A stretch of DNA of 64,000 nt from assembly GCF_038096175.1 (NCBI RefSeq), contig NZ_CP151099.1, forward strand, positions 5,243,501-5,307,500. The letters are read 5' to 3'. Shown one piece after another: positions 61,897 through 64,000 of the stretch. A program made the position numbers and the translations under genes. Under the pieces are notes generated by a model. That model searched no databases and was not told the origin of the DNA. It was given only the letters and a program-made list of their open reading frames with translations. The number at the start of each line of letters is the position of its first letter. Within the stretch, counting starts at the first letter, position 1. The DNA comes from Nostoc sp. UHCC 0302. GTDB taxonomy: Bacteria; Cyanobacteriota; Cyanobacteriia; Cyanobacteriales; Nostocaceae.

Positions 61897-63999
61897 ATGA
61901 GTGCAAGTGCCATTATTTCAGAGAATCCTCTACTTCAAGGGTCGGGTTTGCCTCCCTTCGCCAAGATTAAACCAGGGCAAATAGTACCAGCTTTCAATCA
62001 ACTGCTGGCAGAACTTGACCAGCAGCTGGCTAGTTTAGAGGCTAATGTACAGCCCACATGGAAAGGTTTAGTAGAGCCACTAGAAAGGCTGACGGAAAGG
62101 CTTTCCTGGAGTTGGGGAGTGGTGAATCATCTCATGGGTGTAAAGAATAGCCCTGAACTACGGGAAGCTCATGAAACCGTACAACCACAGGTCGTACAAT
62201 TTATCAACAAACTTGGTCAAAGCCAACCCATTTACAATGCTTTTAAGGCACTCCGCACGAGCGATACTTGGGCAACTTTAGAATCAGCCCAGCAACGCAT
62301 TGTAGAAGCCGCTATCCGAGATGCCGAACTTTCGGGGGTTGGCTTAAAAGGAGAAGAGAGAGACCGTTTCAACGCCATCCAGATGGAGTTGGCAGAACTT
62401 TCCACCAAGTTCTCTAACCATATATTGGATGCTACTAAAGCTTTTAGCCTTACCTTGACAACAAAAGCGGAAATCGACGGCTTACCCTTGAGCTTGCTCA
62501 GTCTAGCGTCACAAGCTGCTCGTGCTGCTGGTGCAGAAAACGCGACAGCAGAAAATGGCCCCTGGCGCATTACTTTAGACTTACCCAGTTACGGCCCTTT
62601 CATGCAGCACAGCACTCGTCGCGACCTGCGCGAAAAGCTCTATAAAGCTTATATCACCCGCGCTTCTACAGGCGAGCTAAATAACAACCCCTTAATTGAA
62701 CGTATTTTGGAGCTGCGGCAAGAACTCGCAAATTTACTTGGCTTTAAAAGTTTTGCCCAGTTGAGCCTTGCTAGTAAAATGGCTCCCAACGTTGAGGCAG
62801 TTGAAGCTTTGTTAGAAGAACTACGTCACACCAGTTATGATGCTGCAATTAAAGATTTAGAAGAACTCAAAGCTTTTGCAGCCGCAAAGGGAGCAGCAGA
62901 AGCTCAGGATTTAAAGCACTGGGATATTAATTTTTGGGCAGAACGCCAAAGAGAAGAAAAATTTGACTTTACCGCTGAAGAACTACGTCCCTACTTCTCG
63001 CTTACCCAAGTGCTAGATGGCTTATTTGGGCTTGTCAAGCGGCTGTTTGGCGTTACGGTCAGCCCTGCCGATGGTCAAGCCCCAGTCTGGCATGAGGATG
63101 TCCGTTATTTCCAAATAGCTGATGAGAATGGTTCTCCCATAGCTTATTTCTACTTAGACCCTTATAGCCGTCCAGCCGAAAAACGTGGTGGTGCTTGGAT
63201 GGATCAATGCATCAATCGTGCCAAAATCACTGAAAATGGTGTAACTGCTATTCGCTTACCTGTGACTTATTTGGTATGTAACCAAACTCCTCCAGTAGAT
63301 GGCAAGCCTAGCTTAATGACTTTTTATGAAGTAGAGACTTTGTTTCACGAGTTTGGTCATGGATTGCACCATATGCTCACCAAGGTTGACTATCCTGGAG
63401 CCGCAGGCATTAATAATGTAGAGTGGGATGCAGTAGAACTGCCCAGCCAGTTTATGGAAAACTGGTGTTATGAGCGACCCACTTTGTTTGGCATGGCTAA
63501 GCATTACGTAACTGGTGAAGCCTTACCTGAGCATTATTATCAGAAACTGCTAGCAGCACGTAATTACATGAGTGGTAGTGCTATGTTGCGGCAGATTCAC
63601 TTTAGCAGTGTTGATTTGGAACTGCATCACCGCTATCACCCAGGTAGCAATGAAAAGCCCACGGATGTACGTCATCGGATTGCGAAGACAACTACCGTTT
63701 TACCACCTTTGCCAGAAGATTCATTTTTGTGTGCTTTTGGCCATATTTTTGAAGGTGGTTATGCAGCAGGTTATTACAGTTACAAATGGGCTGAAGTACT
63801 GAGTGCTGATGCTTTTGCAGCTTTTGAAGAAGCTGGGTTAGAAGATGAAGAAGCGATAAAGACTATAGGTCAGCGTTATCGAAATACTGTACTGGCATTC
63901 GGTGGGAGCAAGCATCCAATGGAAATATTTAAAGCGTTCCGAGGTCGTGAACCAAGTACAGGTCCTTTACTCAGGCACAATGGTTTAGCGACTTTTTAG
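61897..63999 (+). CDS. prlC: M3 family oligopeptidase A
   Basis: A cytoplasmic zinc metallopeptidase that degrades short peptides, including signal-peptide fragments. The protein has 700 residues, the usual size. MSASAIISENPLLQGSGLPP starts it at ATG 61897; a TTG at 61861 adds residues with no match. The zinc motif is HEFGH at 484-488 in FHEFGHGLHHMLT; the third ligand Glu is in NNVEWDAVELPSQ. YFYLDPYSRPAEKRGGAWMD and the closing GREPSTGPLLRHNGL are also typical. The stop at 63999 is just before the window edge. The gene is complete and free-standing. Confidence 0.96.
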   Translation: MSASAIISENPLLQGSGLPPFAKIKPGQIVPAFNQLLAELDQQLASLEANVQPTWKGLVEPLERLTERLSWSWGVVNHLMGVKNSPELREAHETVQPQVVQFINKLGQSQPIYNAFKALRTSDTWATLESAQQRIVEAAIRDAELSGVGLKGEERDRFNAIQMELAELSTKFSNHILDATKAFSLTLTTKAEIDGLPLSLLSLASQAARAAGAENATAENGPWRITLDLPSYGPFMQHSTRRDLREKLYKAYITRASTGELNNNPLIERILELRQELANLLGFKSFAQLSLASKMAPNVEAVEALLEELRHTSYDAAIKDLEELKAFAAAKGAAEAQDLKHWDINFWAERQREEKFDFTAEELRPYFSLTQVLDGLFGLVKRLFGVTVSPADGQAPVWHEDVRYFQIADENGSPIAYFYLDPYSRPAEKRGGAWMDQCINRAKITENGVTAIRLPVTYLVCNQTPPVDGKPSLMTFYEVETLFHEFGHGLHHMLTKVDYPGAAGINNVEWDAVELPSQFMENWCYERPTLFGMAKHYVTGEALPEHYYQKLLAARNYMSGSAMLRQIHFSSVDLELHHRYHPGSNEKPTDVRHRIAKTTTVLPPLPEDSFLCAFGHIFEGGYAAGYYSYKWAEVLSADAFAAFEEAGLEDEEAIKTIGQRYRNTVLAFGGSKHPMEIFKAFRGREPSTGPLLRHNGLATF

Positions 64000-64000
64000 G

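Overview
The window comes from a filamentous cyanobacterium, most likely of the Nostocales (Nostoc/Anabaena type). The evidence is the very frequent HIP1 octamer GCGATCGC, a cyanobacterial PII protein with Ser49, a cyanobacterial-type Hfq divergent from dapF, a truncated haemoglobin of the GlbN type, a PsaJ-like photosystem I subunit, a CoaR/CoaT metal pair, an ethylene-receptor-type histidine kinase, and dense families of short extragenic repeats.

Layout. 1-4.0 kb: a subtilase (cut by the window edge), a small membrane-anchored protein, thiD and a coiled-coil membrane protein. 4.0-6.0 kb: glnB (PII) and an NYN-domain protein. 6.4-9.7 kb: an AT-rich accessory cassette of three small proteins, one 590-residue protein and a Nudix hydrolase; one small protein is a tandem duplicate of the N-terminus of the large one. 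9.7-13.3 kb: housekeeping genes (rdgB-like NTPase, phosphohexomutase, hfq, dapF). 13.5-24.7 kb: a signalling block with three large PAS histidine kinases, the first with a decayed ATP site, plus an unlinked psaJ-like gene. 25.1-28.9 kb: glbN, a group II intron with its maturase, a broken tyrosine recombinase and a kinase remnant. 28.9-32.7 kb: murD and glyS. 34-37.5 kb: a glycosyltransferase and an HlyD-type adaptor. 37.7-38.5 kb: a gutted IscB/IsrB element that keeps its omega/HEARO-type RNA region but has lost the RuvC core. 38.5-42.6 kb: an RpiB-like isomerase and the divergent coaT/coaR pair. 43.1-47.0 kb: a 1287-residue protein joining a phosphate-binding-like domain, a membrane segment and three DUF4912 domains. 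47.0-50.6 kb: repeat clusters, a lone ABC ATPase, an aldo/keto reductase and a fatty-acid-hydroxylase-family enzyme. 51.8-55.9 kb: a surface glycan or glycolipid group (deacetylase, FAD oxidoreductase, GT2, small flippase-like protein). 56.0-61.8 kb: a solitary CRISPR-like repeat, a tandem DUF2795 protein, a small protein, a second aldo/keto reductase, the ethylene-receptor-like kinase, and a response regulator fused by deletion to a SulP transporter relic. 61.9-64.0 kb: an M3 oligopeptidase.

Two themes run through the window. First, G/A- and C/T-rich extragenic repeats have entered genes in frame: dapF, murD, coaT and two kinases carry repeat-coded inserts, and a third kinase ends in repeat-coded residues. 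Second, there is much decay: internally deleted, frameshifted or truncated copies of a recombinase, an IscB/IsrB protein, histidine kinases, a response regulator and a SulP transporter. The best candidates for undescribed biology are the 6.4-9.7 kb cassette, the IscB/IsrB mini-element with retained RNA, and the unlinked PsaJ paralogue.
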